64,000 nucleotides of DNA, from assembly GCF_009730915.1 (NCBI RefSeq), contig NC_052481.1:186001-250000 (forward strand), in the 5' to 3' direction. Positions 1 to 13,479 of the stretch are shown piece after piece. Position 1 is the stretch's first letter. Each line of letters starts with the position of its first letter. Both the position numbers and the translations under genes were made by a program. This DNA comes from Dioscorea cayenensis subsp. rotundata (Eukaryota; Streptophyta; Magnoliopsida; Dioscoreales; Dioscoreaceae). The notes below the pieces were generated by a model that was not told the DNA's origin, ran no database searches, and saw nothing but the letters and a program-made list of their open reading frames with translations.

Positions 1-2846
1 ACATTAAGTATTCCTTGTGTTTCCAGTACAAGATGGCAGCTAATTGCATTCAACCACATGGATATGTATAACAAGAGACAAAAAATAAAAATAAAAATAA
101 TTTAAGTGTCAGACTAGCAGTAATATCATCATCGAGCCATCATATCTAATTTAATATTAAAGGACAATTTCACCAATCTATATGTTTACAACAGCAATAA
201 AATGTCATTGAGACCAATAACAGCTAGAGATAATGAGCAATGCTGAATGATTAGCATTTACAGAGAAATGGGCCATTAACCTATAAAAATTTCACATCTA
301 AGAAGATGGGCATGGCTGATAATATCTAAATGATGTAACAGCATGTTAAAGTAAAGAGGAAAAAGAGCAGCAGGAGGCCATGTTCCAAGCGTGATAAGGA
401 ATAAGCCCAAGCTTACTACATCAATACCCAATCTGAAAGAGTGTCAGAAGCAGACATTGAATAGAGCATGTTACAGGAACAAGTAACCAAAAAACAATTC
501 CCCCCTCCCCCCAAAAAAAAAAAGCACATGATACACGAGTGAAAAAGAATGTTTCAAGATTGCTACATCAATGCTAGGATCTAAAAGAATGTCAGATGCA
601 AAATAAGAATCGAAATGGCAGGTTAGACAATACCAGGAACTAATTTTGCCCAAGAAGTTCAAATTTTAAAATTATTGATAATATTAATAAGACAAACATA
701 ACTAGGGTATAACTTCTAAGAGATGAAAGAGCACCGGATACACGTTTAGACAACTTTGCAAGTTCCACTGCATTAAGTTTAGCCATTTTTCCAGCCAGTT
801 CCCTTTTTTCAACTGATTCTGAACTCCACTGAAATGTTGAATATCACAGAATCAAAAACTACAAGTTGTCATTCTAACACAATTCATTAGGATTTTCAAG
901 TGAACGTTTTAAAAAAAACTAATTGGATTTATGTTTATCAAGGCATACCTCATGATCCTCTCTTTGACAAGCACAAATGACGACATCCTCCAATACAATA
1001 ATGATAGGGTCCCAACCTAGCTTCTTCCAAGGAATTCTGATGCTTAGTTTCCCGACATGTCCTATAAAACCAAATCAAAAATTTTTCTCTTTCACAATGA
1101 AACAAAACACTTTGAGAGGAAAAATTAGGAGTACAAATAATTAAAATACATAAAAAAATAAATAAAAAAATAAAAAACAGCATAAATTATTTTAGTTCTG
1201 GACTTAAAGCACCAATAAGCACAATGGGTCAAACAGTAGTGATAGTAAATAACAATTAACGTTGATCCACGAGTATGACCAATCAGATAGATCAATGGAA
1301 TTTCTGGTCAAAAAACACAAATTTGCTCATCAATTATTTTATTTGGTCTACACCCCATTCATAGAAAGTAATCCCCTCTCATCTCTACAAGAAAATAACA
1401 ATTTACCATCATCCATTTTGAACTCTACACTAGCCATTTTGACCTGGAACAGTTTAAATTGGTGTAAGCCATAACAAAGTTGCATAAGCAACATATAGCA
1501 ATCAATACATGATCAAAAACCTAAAGAACATAGAGCTCAGAAATTATTTTTTAAAAGTTAATTGACTCAATTTTGAAAAGTTGCTAAAAATGGAAAGGAA
1601 GCATCTGAAAAGTATCTTGTAAAACATTAAAACATATTATTGACTAAAACCTTGTTAGGCATTCATACATCAACCAACTGCAAAAAGGAATCTTAGGAAA
1701 CATACCATTTTTTAATGTGAAGGGCAATTGTAGATAGTCAAAAGCTTCAAGAATAAGCTCCACTTTCTCAAGTAATACTTCTTCTGCAACACAAAACAAA
1801 AAGCATATTCTCCAAATATTTAGATAATATGGCAAAAATTAGAGCCAAGCCGCCTCTCTTTTACAAATGTGTTCCATGCAAGATGAGTGCTATATTCCAC
1901 ATGAATATGTTGTACAGAAATAAACAAGTATTCATCAATATTGCTAGATACATATGAAAGGTATTTACAACTATGAACCAATGCTTACGCAGCTAATGTA
2001 TAATCTTAATATTAGATTAACTTGATCCCAACACTGAGGAAGGCACAAGGCCACTTATTGAAAATGGCAAAAATGCACTGAAAATAACATGACCAGATTA
2101 TTTCAAGAAACTTTAAGATTTAAAATCGTGTTCACTGAACTAAAGAAATAAAAAAAAAAAAAACCAAAGGACTGGTGCTCATCACTTTCAAGAAAACAGA
2201 GGTCTCAAAAACTAATGCAAAGATCATATAAAAGATGTCAAATACTCCACAAGGTAAAGAAGGAAAGTTACAAGGGAAGGACCAACTCAACATTCACAGC
2301 AAAATCAAACACAAGATAAGGTCATTCTTCAAGATTACAAGAAGTTCAAAAACACAAGCAAGAACCCAAGTGATCCTGATTCCTCAATATTACCCTCAAG
2401 TTCAGGGAGAAGTTTTAAACTGATGCAAAGACCCAAGAAAATACCAAATACTAGCAAAATAATAAAAAGAGGGCCACATTCAGTGCAAACAAATAAGAAC
2501 TAAAATCATTGACACGATTGCAAGAATTTCAAAAAGCAAAAACACACACGCATAAAAATAAAAGACAATTCGATGGAAATATGCAAGAAAATAAATTCCA
2601 AACACCGCAAAGGTCTAAAAGAACTGGATTCGCTTACACACTGCCCAAATATTCTCAGCCGAAATCAATCACTAACAAAGATCATTCTTCAACATAACCA
2701 AGAAAATAAGAATCAAAGAATCAAATACTAAATACTCAGAGAGAACAACCGTTCCATATGCCGATCTTGAGCTGCTCCTTCTGGATGCCCTTGATGTAGC
2801 GACCGAGGTAGCCGGCGATCACTTGGCTCACCACCCCCTCGAACAT
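1..2846 (-). CDS. VPS13: VPS13-type (SHRUBBY-like) bridge lipid-transfer protein, N-terminal exons only
   Basis: VPS13 proteins are very large rod-shaped lipid-transfer proteins at membrane contact sites. Four exons chain in frame with GT/AG borders: 2750-2846 (ATG at 2846), 1706-1783, 949-1061 and 735-828. The first residues, MFEGVVSQVIAGYLGRYIKG, followed by IQKEQLKIGIW, are the Chorein-N start of the family. Later exons give VELILEAFDYLQLPF, KLSIRIPWKKLGWDP and the Lys/Glu-rich segment ending ELAKLSKRVS. Exon lengths 97, 78, 113 and 94 keep phase. The match resembles the Arabidopsis SHRUBBY (VPS13S) branch more than the VPS13M branch; that is from memory of the family. Exons left of 735 could not be placed, and most of the roughly 3,000-residue protein must lie outside the window. 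The C-terminal half of the same kind of protein appears at 49.8-60.95 kb on the other strand. Confidence 0.88.
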
Positions 2847-3625
2847 TGCGAGAGACCAAAACTCCAAACCCTAGCCTCCCCTTCGATTCTTGAAGATCAA
2901 AGGCACCAAGCTCTCATGACGACTAGCGAGCGAACGAGAGAGAGAGAGAGAGAGAAACAGCAAAGCAGAGAATGAAAGGGTCTATATATATACAGGTCTG
3001 GCTTCGGGGACAAGTTAAGCATTTTTCACCAGAGACACGTTGAGCTAAGATACGGTTCAGGATCTCGGTTTACTTCGGTTTAGATGTATTTCAAATGAAC
3101 CGGTTTGATCCAACGGTTGACATCCTTTTCAGTGATCTTTCACCATGATGAGAATTGATTTTGGTTTCCTTAATTAATATATGAATTCAAAATTATGCAA
3201 CTTTTAAATTTCAAAGTTCTTATACACTTGCTCCCAATATACTATTCCGTTTGTTTGTTCACTAAAACAAAAAACTTTTAAATTTCAAATAAGAGTTTTT
3301 AGTTTTATGCCACGAGAAATTATAAAAAAATATATATAGCTTTTTTTAAAAAAAGTAAAAATTCCATCAAAATAGAGTTTACACAAGACAGTCCTTAAAT
3401 GATATTGATTAATATGTAAATTTTAAATAATTTAGTCATTAACATGCAATAATGAAAGTTCAAAACAAGAAAACTCATAGTAAAATTAATGGTTCAGAAG
3501 TTAATCTACAAAAATTCTTGGTAGAAGGATACAAAGATTTAACTAACTAAAGCTTCTACACTACTAATATACATAAATACATCACAATAACAAAACAACT
3601 ACTATTAATGATAAATTTTGGATAT
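2847..3625. promoter_or_regulatory. Intergenic: VPS13 5' leader/promoter and galactosyltransferase 3' flank
   Basis: The VPS13 gene reads left from 2846 and the galactosyltransferase ends at 3626, so this space holds the VPS13 promoter and leader and the 3' flank of the other gene. A GA-dinucleotide run at about 2936-2956 lies in the presumed leader, as is common in plant 5' UTRs. The rest is AT-rich with no supported gene. Confidence 0.5.
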
Positions 3626-6600
3626 TTAGAAAGAAGAGTGCCAAACAGCTCCATCACCCTCTCCACAGCGCTGGTGAACCTCCTCCATTCTCTCTACTGA
3701 CTTGCAAATGCCACTGCAACTCCAATCAAAGGATGCTGCACAGGGATTACCAGCTTGTGCTTTCCATTCACAGTCTGTCCATCAACACAAACATCTTCAG
3801 ATAAATAAACCCGATAAAAAAAATTTCTTTTTTTCTTATTAAGCTACTACATATAATTGCCAAAGGAGTTCAAAAATGTCAGAAATCATGCAGTTGTGAC
3901 TTTAATGTAGTTCATCTTCAATCCAATTTTTCCCAAGTTTTGATGTATATATAAACAATGCAAAATGACATAGTATTGAAATGATATCTAAATAACAAGT
4001 AGAATTATGGAGAAAAGAAATTACCTGGTGGAGTCCCACAACAGAGGCTCCTTTCATCTATATGCTCGACGTCGAGGCCAATGAACCAGGAACCCAAAGA
4101 AACATCTTCATTCGCGAACTTGTGCAATATATGCCTGCAAAATGATTGTTACAAGCATTAGACTGGTGTTTTGTTGTTATACAAGCTTGATGTGAAAACA
4201 TACCGATTGACTGATATGAAGGTAGCCAAGTCTTTCGATATGGCATACAATTGTCCGGTGGCATGTCGGAAGTATTTGTTGCCTTCCTCTCCAAACTTCC
4301 AGTATTCTGGTTCATGATACTTGACTCCTCTGCACAAATAGACCAACTATTATTAGTATGCTGAGGATATATAGAGATTAACCATCTGCAAAAAATGGAA
4401 GAGGATGCAGGCTTTACTGCTTCGAAAGAACGGGTCCAGACTTCATACAGCCAATATAAACACGAGGTTTGGACCTGTATCGACTTAGAATAGAACCAAT
4501 TGTACCTGTTAACAAGCACCATTGTTGTCAACTTGATTTTCTATATCATTGATGCCATATATCAGCAATTAAAGAAACAAACAAATAACTTCATTGAGTA
4601 GCTAACCGAGATTGACATGAACATCATCGTCCACCTTCACATAAAACTCAGCATCCCAATTTGCCACTGCAGTTGAGAAATATATCTGAGTTTTTGAAGA
4701 TAACTCGTGATACCCTTCAACATGATCCTGCCAGAAAACGATTTCATTTATGGATGAATGAAGAACATGGTTTATTGCATTAATAATGCGAAATGGTTCT
4801 ATATGAAACTGTAGAAAAGTTATTTGCTCCAGGGCCCTGCAGGAATCAAGGAGTTCAGAGATATACCAGCCTGAGGAAGTCCTGATGCTGTTCTTCTTCT
4901 GCATCTATGGCACGGTCCAAAACACCACCAGCGGTCGCACTACAAGAAGCAAAGGTCTCTCCATGGATTAAAACAGTGGAAAAATTCCAAGCAAAAATAC
5001 ATTATTTGTTTATTTTGATACCTATGGCCAATAACAAACCGCATGACAATTCCCTTATCTTCCTCAAGCTTTCTTAACTTTTCTCCTGGCAATGGAAGTA
5101 TACATTAGCAATGGGATGCACACCGAATAAGAGAAAAAAAAATCGAAGAACACAAGTGATACCTCGAGGCATCCAAGTCTCCCTTATCGAATCTCTACGT
5201 TTCCTGCTACTAAAAGCAGTTATAATTCCCATGACAAAGAAAACTTTTGGACGCTCATTGGACATATCTCCACCAGTTTTTGTTGGCATTGGAGATTTGT
5301 TTGCCTGTGAAGCTCTAGCTGCTGCTAGTTGCATCTCAAGATTAGATATAGTACGATCTAGTGACCTGGAATACAAGAACCATGCAAAATTGTTTACACT
5401 GCCTGGGCAACTTTGATCTCAGTGCTCACACTCAATAAAGTAACCAACCCCCCAAAAAAGGAGGTTTAACAAAATTTACAAAACTTAAAATTATTATAGT
5501 ATAGAAGAAAAGAACCACTTTCAATGGGGAGACATGCTTACATAATCACATCATGCGTTTGAGAAACTTGATCAAGAATATCATCATTTTGGAAAGAAGC
5601 CTCCTGAAAGACCAAACACATGGTTAAGACACATTTATAAACCTAATGCAACAACTTAGATATATCACATGCTACTTATGTCTCACATAAACATTCAATA
5701 ACTCTTGGAGGCATCTGCAATTAACTTACCTTCTTCTCACAGTTTATGTGAACTTCAGAGTTTCCCCTCTGATACCTGTCCGCCTTCTCACTTGCTTTAA
5801 CCAGATCAGGCACACTCCAAACTCTGCAAAGAGAAATTAATAAACAGAGATATTATACTGTAGACCTTTTCCTGTGTGCGTGGGAGCGTGTGTGTGTGTG
5901 TATGGGTAAGTTTACATATGCATATTTAATGGAGCTGCTATAAACCAGGCTTTCCAGAAATTGAGTTTATAGTCTCCACTTTGATATGTGGTAGCAAAAC
6001 TACAACAATTATTTGAAAAAGTAGCATAACATTACTGAGGAACTTGAACAGCAAAATTCCTGCTGGGCAGAAAACAGCAAAACATTGAAAGATAGACTCT
6101 ATTATTGCATACATGATTGTTTATCCAATCCTCACCCACAGTAAATGTTTGCCTTTTAGAGAGGGAACATACTCACTTTGTTTTGAATATAAGAATCTAT
6201 TATCAAGATGCCACATTCAAAACATCCTTTCTTCTATAATTTCCTCTTAATCATCAGGAATTTTAAGCATTCAAAGCTTATCACATAGAGAGCTTCAAAC
6301 TAACCTAAAAACACAAACAATTGCAAAACTCATCAGCGGAAATGCTTGAGAAACAAATTCTAAATTTCAATAATCAGCATTGTTTTCCACTTCAGATATC
6401 CTCAAAGAGGCTATTGAAAAGCGTTTACTGAGCACTCCGAAATGAATATTTTTTGTCTCAAGAATACAGGTAATGTGCCACCAAAGCTTCAAGGAACAAA
6501 CATAAATGTCCATAAGCAATTGCATGAGTAGTCATCAGCATCAACTTCATGAAGTCCAGGTTCATATAACTTCTTCACTGAAGAATGAAAACTTGAACAT

Positions 6601-7263
6601 ATGCATGGTTAAATTCTACGACTTGCCAACTCCACCCAAGCAACATCTATATCCTCCAAACCACTCAATTTGTCTATCCAAGCTTGAAGAAAAAACAAGC
6701 TTCTCACTCAATTCACAGTTAAAAAAAAAAACTATCTTAAACAAAATCTTAGTTGCCCAGCAAACTGCCCCAATATTAAGTTTTGCATTTCCAACAATTA
6801 AAACGCGCCTATATACCACCATTGCACGTTGCATATAAGATTATAGGGCATAAAAGGTCCTTTCAGAGAGAGAGAAGCCAACAACTAGAACACTCCAGTC
6901 ACAGGAACAACCTTGAACCCCCAACACTTCCTCGAATGCCAATAAAATGCACCATCAAAAGCAACAACTATATACCCAGAAAACACAAACTTTTTGAAGA
7001 AAAAACCAACCACAATCCAAGGAAAAAAGGATCCCAACGCCTAAAATCCAAACGAATCAAGAGCCAGAAGACAACAGCATTAACATCCCAATCGAGGAGA
7101 TTGCAGCATAAAAACCCAGAAAATAACACAAAAACAAAGAAATGCGCAACCTATTGACAACGAGGACGCCCAGAGAGAAGCAGGACACACAGAGAAAGAA
7201 CACCCATCTCGCCGAGACCCCTCCTGCAACCTTCTGGTGCCTCCCAGCCCACACCGCCCCCAT
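3626..7263 (-). CDS. B3GALT: Beta-1,3-galactosyltransferase (GT31 family, DUF4094 plus Galactosyl_T), complete
   Basis: A Golgi type II membrane enzyme that transfers galactose from UDP-Gal in beta-1,3 linkage; plant members act on arabinogalactan proteins or N-glycans. Eleven exons join without a break: 7151-7263, 5730-5823, 5542-5603, 5163-5365, 5022-5085, 4867-4939, 4607-4727, 4418-4505, 4204-4329, 4025-4134 and 3626-3774. They total 1,203 nt and encode 400 residues. Residues 20-37 form the signal anchor. A DUF4094-type stem follows, then [20 protein letters not shown] near 129 opens the catalytic domain. The metal-binding motif KVDDDVHVN is near 234-242, and [18 protein letters not shown] marks the C-terminal part. 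The Cys-rich tail ends WHSSF. The start is the ATG at 7263; the frame is open further upstream but has no ATG there. Substrate cannot be told from sequence. Confidence 0.96.
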
Positions 7264-7308
7264 CGAACCAAAAGAACACCAAAAAACCAAACTTTTTAGC
7301 CAGCTAAA

Positions 7309-7341
7309 CTAAGCAAACGCATCGATCACATCGTCCGCCAT
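7309..7341 (-). promoter_or_regulatory. Short upstream ORF in the galactosyltransferase leader
   Basis: An ATG at 7341 opens a 10-codon ORF (MADDVIDAFA, stop TAG) that ends 45 nt before the main ATG at 7263. If the transcript starts upstream of 7341, scanning ribosomes would meet this uORF first. Its use is inferred, since no transcript start is visible in the sequence. Confidence 0.4.
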
Positions 7342-7548
7342 TGGAGAAGATCGAAAAGCTTCGAACTTTGGAATTCGACGTATAAATTTACGGGATTTTG
7401 GTGCTCTTCTTCTGCTCGCTTTGGTTGAAAAGCAGGCCTTGGGAATGGCGGAGTTGCGTTTAATTTGGGAATTAATAGAAATTTGGAAGTATTTGTACGG
7501 TGGGACCGTGAAATGACTAAAATGCCCCTATAGTATAGAGAGTGCTTT

Positions 7549-7591
<43 letters not shown>

Positions 7592-9545
7592 TTTTGGCTT
7601 GTGCTTTTTGGGAAAGTGGGATCCAACTTAGAATATACATCCATATTTGCTATTTATTTATTTATTTCTATTATCTAGTATGTAGGGTTTTATACTTTAT
7701 AATTTGAAGAAAAAGGGTTTAAGGCATAATGACTAAAAAGCCCTTGCTTTAAGATGCATTATTCCACTTTAGTCACCGGTCAAGCTTAAGATATTTAACT
7801 GAATTGACAGAAACGTCCTTTAATTGTACCATATATGTTTTGAATAGTTTTATTTATGAAACTTGAAACTGACTAATTATTAAAAACGATTAATTCAAAT
7901 ATCTGTTTTTATAAGAAATGCTTTTTACCAATTAAAATTAAATATTTTAAAAAAAAATGTTTAGTTAATAGATATTTGTTAACATTAATATTAATCCCAA
8001 TAAAATGATTAATTAAATTATTAAATCTTATAAAAAATAAAATTAGCGGAGTAAATAAGAGGTGTTTGGTAGGAAGAAGTGAGTAACTCCACCAACCAAA
8101 TAGTTTGAGCTCTAATAAATTCTGAGATTTGTTTTTTTAAAGATTTGAGCATATATATATATATATATAAACATATATATATATATATTATTAATAGATG
8201 ACAAGCAAAATTTTATTTAAGAGAATAGTGGTGCAGTGACTCCATATATGTTAATTACTCAAAAATAGTTTATTAATAACTTGTATTTAAAAAAAACCAA
8301 TAATAATGATAAAAAATAATAATGAATGAGTGTTCAAAATGACAAAAATAACCTCTAAAAACAATCTCATTGTATGTATGATCAGTGTTTTTGGGTTGTG
8401 TAGAGAATAGTGGTGCAGTGATCACTGTTCATCATTTTGTTTACTTTTGCGTGTTTTCGTTGCATCTGCATGCGCTTATTTGGAAGCTTTTTAAAGCTTC
8501 ATAAGATCCACTGAACTTTTAATTTTATTTTCAACTGTTATTATTATTTATTATTATCATTATTTATTACTATTATTATTTATTAGTGGGAAGAGCCTTA
8601 AAATGCAAGGCATCTCCAAAGAGAACTACTTTTTTATATTCATTATTATGTTGTTTGGGTTCAACCTTTTTTTTCACATATACATATATATATTATAAAG
8701 GATCCCAAATTTTTAATATTTTTTATTTTAATTATTATGCAGGGATTCGAAAATATTTTTACTGCAGTGCATAAACAGTACATAAACAGATATTCATTGA
8801 AGGAAGAATTTAAACTTTTGTCTTCTCTTTTGCACTCAAGTGTTTTATCATTGTGCTATTCCATGATTGACTGGATTTATTCATTGCAAACACAATAATT
8901 AAAAATAACCTTGTTTTTATTTATTATCTCATAAAAAAATTTATAAAACATAATGTGCATAAAACTCATTTTATCCATATATTTTTTATTATCACGGTTT
9001 AATCATGCATTAGTAAGAATAGAAAAGTTGAACACTTAACATATCATATATGACAGTCAAATGTTTTATCTTTTTTTTTCATTATTGCGTAACGATGACT
9101 ACTTGATAAGAGTTAGTGATTCATTGAGAAGTGTTTCCTTATAAAAAAATATATTTTTAATTTTTTTTTTTTAAAATTTTGATTACAAACAAAGAGAAGA
9201 AGAAGAAGAAGAAGGAATGATTGATGGGGATGATGATTTAGGAAAGCATTGATGGAAGCTAATGTTTGTAAATGGTTTTTGAAGCCGTGCAGACAAAATA
9301 CTGGGAATTTTGGTGCCATGTTGGTGTCGTCGTATCAACAAAAGACCTGCTGCTCCTGCTCCTGCTCCTGCTCATTAAAACACACACACTCACTCACTCT
9401 CAGTCACTCTCTCTGTGTGTTTCTCTGTTTCTGTGGCTCATCAGTCACGAGATCTTTTGTCCGTGACTTAACAAAATGGTTTGCAAATTAAGTCACAGTA
9501 ATGTGAGTGTGGGGGTGTCTCTCTTTATTCGGTGAATATATATAA
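7342..9545. other. AT-rich intergenic DNA with microsatellites
   Basis: The right-hand upstream region of the galactosyltransferase holds a (TTTA)n run at about 7547-7593, AT-dinucleotide runs near 8153-8188, a (GAA)n stretch near 9196-9214 and a short CTGCTC repeat near 9348-9373. No ORF has coding features or recognisable homology. I see no gene. Confidence 0.6.
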
Positions 9546-9559
9546 ACATATATATATAT

Positions 9560-9790
9560 ATATATGAGGACCAATTCTCTATGAACGTTCATAGATAAAA
9601 AATCTATGGATGTCCATTATCAACCGTTGGATCGAGATCCAACGGCTAACATTAATGAACAGTAGATATTACAGTAAAACGAACAGTAATTACTGTTCAG
9701 AACAGTTATACTGTTTATCAATGTCGGCTGATAATTGGACGTCCATAGATTTCTTATCTATGGACGTCCATAGGAGATGTAAATTCTATA
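9560..9790. mobile_element. Foldback MITE embedded in a TA microsatellite
   Basis: The two ends are inverted copies. The left arm, starting about 9571 (CTATGAACGTTCATAGAT, then AATCTATGGATGTCC), pairs with the right arm ending about 9775, whose complement reads CTATGGACGTCCATAGAT followed by AATCTATGGACGTCC. The centre carries further short palindromes, including CCGTTGGATC/GATCCAACGG. Perfect TATATA runs abut both ends, so the exact borders and target duplication cannot be assigned; insertion into TA is likely. No ORF, so it is non-autonomous. Confidence 0.65.
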
Positions 9791-9799
9791 TATATATAT

Positions 9800-11190
9800 A
9801 TATGAAAAATGCTGAATAGTTGAGTGATTGAGTCACCCGGAGCTAGAGATTAGCATTCCTCAATAACATTGCTCAATATATATTTTACTGTAAAATCTTA
9901 ATTGAATTTACATTAGAGCCAAAGTTGTTTAAGCGAGTAGTTTTGAGTTTAAATTATTATGTATATAAAATAGCTATTTAAGCAAGTAATTTTGAGTTTA
10001 AATTATTATTATTATTATATATATAAATTAAACAAAAACTGAGAGAAATTTAACTTGTAAAATCTAAAATGAAGTTACCCAATAAAATTAGAGGCTTGAA
10101 TAGGTTAATTGAATTTACAAATTGAAATTTTGCATGGGAGAAGTTTTAATCTTTTTAAGAGATTCTCAATATTTTACTTGGAATAATTTAAAATCTATGG
10201 CTTCTAAATAACTAGTGAGTCAAAAGAAAAATGTTTAATATCATTAAATTATTTTTTTTAATGGCTTTTGGGTTTTCATATTTTAAAATAATTTGAAAAC
10301 TCAATTTTAAAATAATTACCTATTATTTATTATATAGTTTTTGCTGTTTAAGATAAGAAATTAAAATGAACATCACCATTACTTTCTGACCAAGACAAAT
10401 TCCCTGGCAAAACATAAATCAACATGAAACATTAGCTTGAGAAAAATTTTGACCAAGTCTTTTTCTTTTTGCATATTAACAATTAAAGAGCTTAAAGTTT
10501 AGTTAACAGAAATAAAATTGATATGCTTGCATATTGAGATAAAAAAATACAGGACAAATTAAAAATAATATAACGCTTAAGAAAGAAAAACAAGAAAAGG
10601 TTAATTATTGCGCTAAAAAAGTTAAATTTAGTCACACGGAGATATTAAATAACAATTGCTCATAAATAAAATAAAAACCAACTTTACTCCTCTTTAACTA
10701 TATAAATGTATTAGTTACACAAAAAAAAAAGTTTCCATAATTTTAAAATTATTTTTTTAAAAAAGGAAGTAGAAGATAAATCAAAGCCATTTGATTTAAG
10801 TGTATGACTATGAAATGGTGAGAGTTTGAATCATCTTATTAAAAAAATTAATTCACAAATAATATCACAGCCCACATTCTTGTGCCATTACAGACGGACT
10901 CCTCCTTTAAAAAGTATGAACCATGACCACAAGAAAAGCATGAAAATATATTTGACACGTTCTCTTGGAACATCTCCAGAAGCATAACCTTTTTCCCTGT
11001 GTTTCTTGTAGTCCAAGCAAAGAAATCCCAAACTTGTTCTCAAATGATAACATATTCTACATTTCCTGAAGACCTGATCAATTATAGGTATAAAAACACC
11101 AGCAATTCAATTCATTAATCTCAATAACAAGAATTCTCACCCTTCTGCTTCTTCTGTCCTGCAAAATAAAGAAAAACTGAAAGCATACAT
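9800..11190. other. AT-rich intergenic DNA, no gene seen
   Basis: Mostly A/T-rich sequence with short direct repeats, such as two copies of AAGYRAGTARTTTTGAGTTT near 9931 and 9971. No ORF with protein-like composition and no structured RNA was recognised. Confidence 0.55.
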
Positions 11191-11198
11191 TGATAAAC

Positions 11199-11396
11199 AT
11201 GGATTTGCTACTGTTAATGTCTATCCTTAGTGCTACTTCTGAAGAAATATCCAGCGGGCACCGGAATTTGATCATGAATAACTGGAAAGATGTCAAGAAG
11301 ACAAAGAATGCAAAGGATGATGACGGGAAGACCAGCACGAACATTTCACCATGCAGGAAAGCAACAGCAGAAGCCGAAGTTTGCGCCAGAGTTTGA
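11199..11396 (+). CDS. Possible small secreted peptide, 65 aa, unrecognised
   Basis: An ATG at 11199 opens 65 codons to a TGA. Residues 1-14 (MDLLLLMSILSATS) look like a short signal peptide. The mature part is basic and hydrophilic with two cysteines near the C-terminus (ISPCRK and EVCARV). A C/T-rich leader-like stretch precedes it. I do not recognise any known peptide hormone family (no CLE, PSK, RGF or CIF signature). It could equally be a chance ORF in a non-coding transcript. Confidence 0.25.
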   Translation: MDLLLLMSILSATSEEISSGHRNLIMNNWKDVKKTKNAKDDDGKTSTNISPCRKATAEAEVCARV

Positions 11397-11399
11397 TGG

Positions 11400-13479
11400 G
11401 CTCAATTGCTTCGAGACTCTTGTCTTTCACTAATGAAGTCCTGCTTGACACCTTTGTTGTTGTTCTCTGATGCTAATTATAATTGTTCATGTTTTCGACT
11501 TGTGATCAAAATTTAAAGACAAGATATGCATGAAATTCTTTGCAGTACCTGACAAAAACAGTTTATTGCAACAACTGTTGGTAGGTGTTCAAACCATATA
11601 ACATGATGTGTTGAGCGAAACACACACACACACAAACAAGTAACAAAAGACCTAGATAGGGTAGAGATAATATTGAGACATGAGTGAGATAAAACTAGTA
11701 AAGCCATCAAGATTGAAAACATAAACTTTGTGGAATATTTGATCAGAAAAAAACCTGCAAATTATGTTACAAGAATAAACATCATGGATCAAGGAACCAG
11801 AGGAGAGGGACATGGTAACTTCAGCAAGGTCCTGCAGAAGAAATCAAGTTGATATGAAAAAGGTCTTTCTCTTAGTCAATAAAACAATTGCAGAAAAAGA
11901 TAATGAAATAGTTATTATTTTGCCTTTTTCCTTTGAAGGCAATCAGAAAGGACTTTGAAACTAGTATCACTAAAAACAGATCAAATGCTATTCCTAAAGT
12001 GATACTTTTCCCATATACAAGTTTCTGCCATTAAAGAAGTTCCAAGACAGGTGGTTTTTCATATTTGAGGCATGAAGTGGCTGGACAACGACTATTCATT
12101 TTTGGTCCATAAAGTTGTTGAAAATGAATGTGCATTATCATCACAAGTTTTAAGTGACATTTTAAGTGTAGCACTTGTTCATGGTTTGGCTTTTAGCAAA
12201 ACTACTAAGTGACTAAGAAGATTGAATAAAAAGTAAAGCTTCCATATCTATCCAATTGATGTGCCCGTTTAGTTAAACAGCCCTATGATTTAAGAAACCT
12301 ATGTGTTTGTATTATAGTTTCCACTCTATTAAAGAGTTATACCTGTATTCTACATGCATCTGTCCCCAGAATACAAGAAGTCCTGCATGGTGAAACAATC
12401 CACAAACCTTTTAAGATGAACAATGTTAATGACACAACATGTCATTCAAATTCAATCATAACTATAAAGGGATTGTACAGTGCAGGTGGGCTCCCTCCAG
12501 TGGACTATTCTATGCTCCATGGTTAGTTGAGACAAGATTCCTGCCATACTTCACTATACGGGAACAACATATCCTAAAATATTTCATGTGCTACCCTTGC
12601 ACTTAAAAAGATGTGAAGGGAAAGTGGAAATATAAACAAAGACAATCTTTAAGCTCTCATTATCTGCATAGTCAAAGGAATGGTTGCAATGCAACTATGA
12701 AATCACAAGCAGTGCTTTCATTTGCTGCACATCATAAGGTGTGGTATGGTAGATGCAAATCACACATACTAAAACAGTCTATACAGCGATTTGTTTATGA
12801 CTAGAGTAATACTTATTCAACCATCCGGAGCCTAAGAAATACTGCATGTTAGTGGCGTGGGTTTTTAGGTTCCTAAATCTGACGCCTATAGGAAGCAAGG
12901 AAAAAAAAGATTGGTAGCTAGCAAGCTAAAATGACACCATCAATCAATATCGTTAAGCCAGAACAATTTCCAAACATTGTAGTTTAAAAATCAATGACTC
13001 TTTTGCATTTTATGACGCTATAACATTACGCTCTGGCGAATAATATAAATCAATAGCACTTTTATATTATGTGTATATACTCTGCCCTCTATTAAACATC
13101 AGGGAATAATATAAAGAGCAGTGATAAAAAAGTTGATGTTATTGAGACAGAAACCAAAACTTGCACCATTTGCAATGCATTGGACTACTATATATACAGC
13201 ATGGGTACATTGAAAATTAACTAGTGCAAAACTAAGGAATATTGCCTTCACATTTACAAAAGATTTGTGCACATGAGCATGAGAGTACCTAATTAATGTA
13301 AGTCTTCAATAATGGCTAAAAATTGAAGAATGATAATTTTAGTTACCTTCTATGCAATACCTCTGTTTGTCTCTTGTCCAAATGGATGCTGTAAGTACAA
13401 AATTCTCCCTATAAAATAGAAACAATGTCCCGCTGAAGTCTGAACATAAGATCCATAAATACTTCATCAAATGGTGTTG
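11400..13479. other. Intergenic region and 3' flank of the RNA-binding protein gene
   Basis: Unique-looking, moderately AT-rich sequence. The right part must include the 3' UTR of the minus-strand gene ending at 13480. No convincing ORF or repeat was found. Confidence 0.5.

Noticed and set aside
7263-7290. Start of the galactosyltransferase upstream at 7290
   Set aside because: The codon at 7290 is TTG; the first ATG in frame is at 7263, just before the signal anchor.
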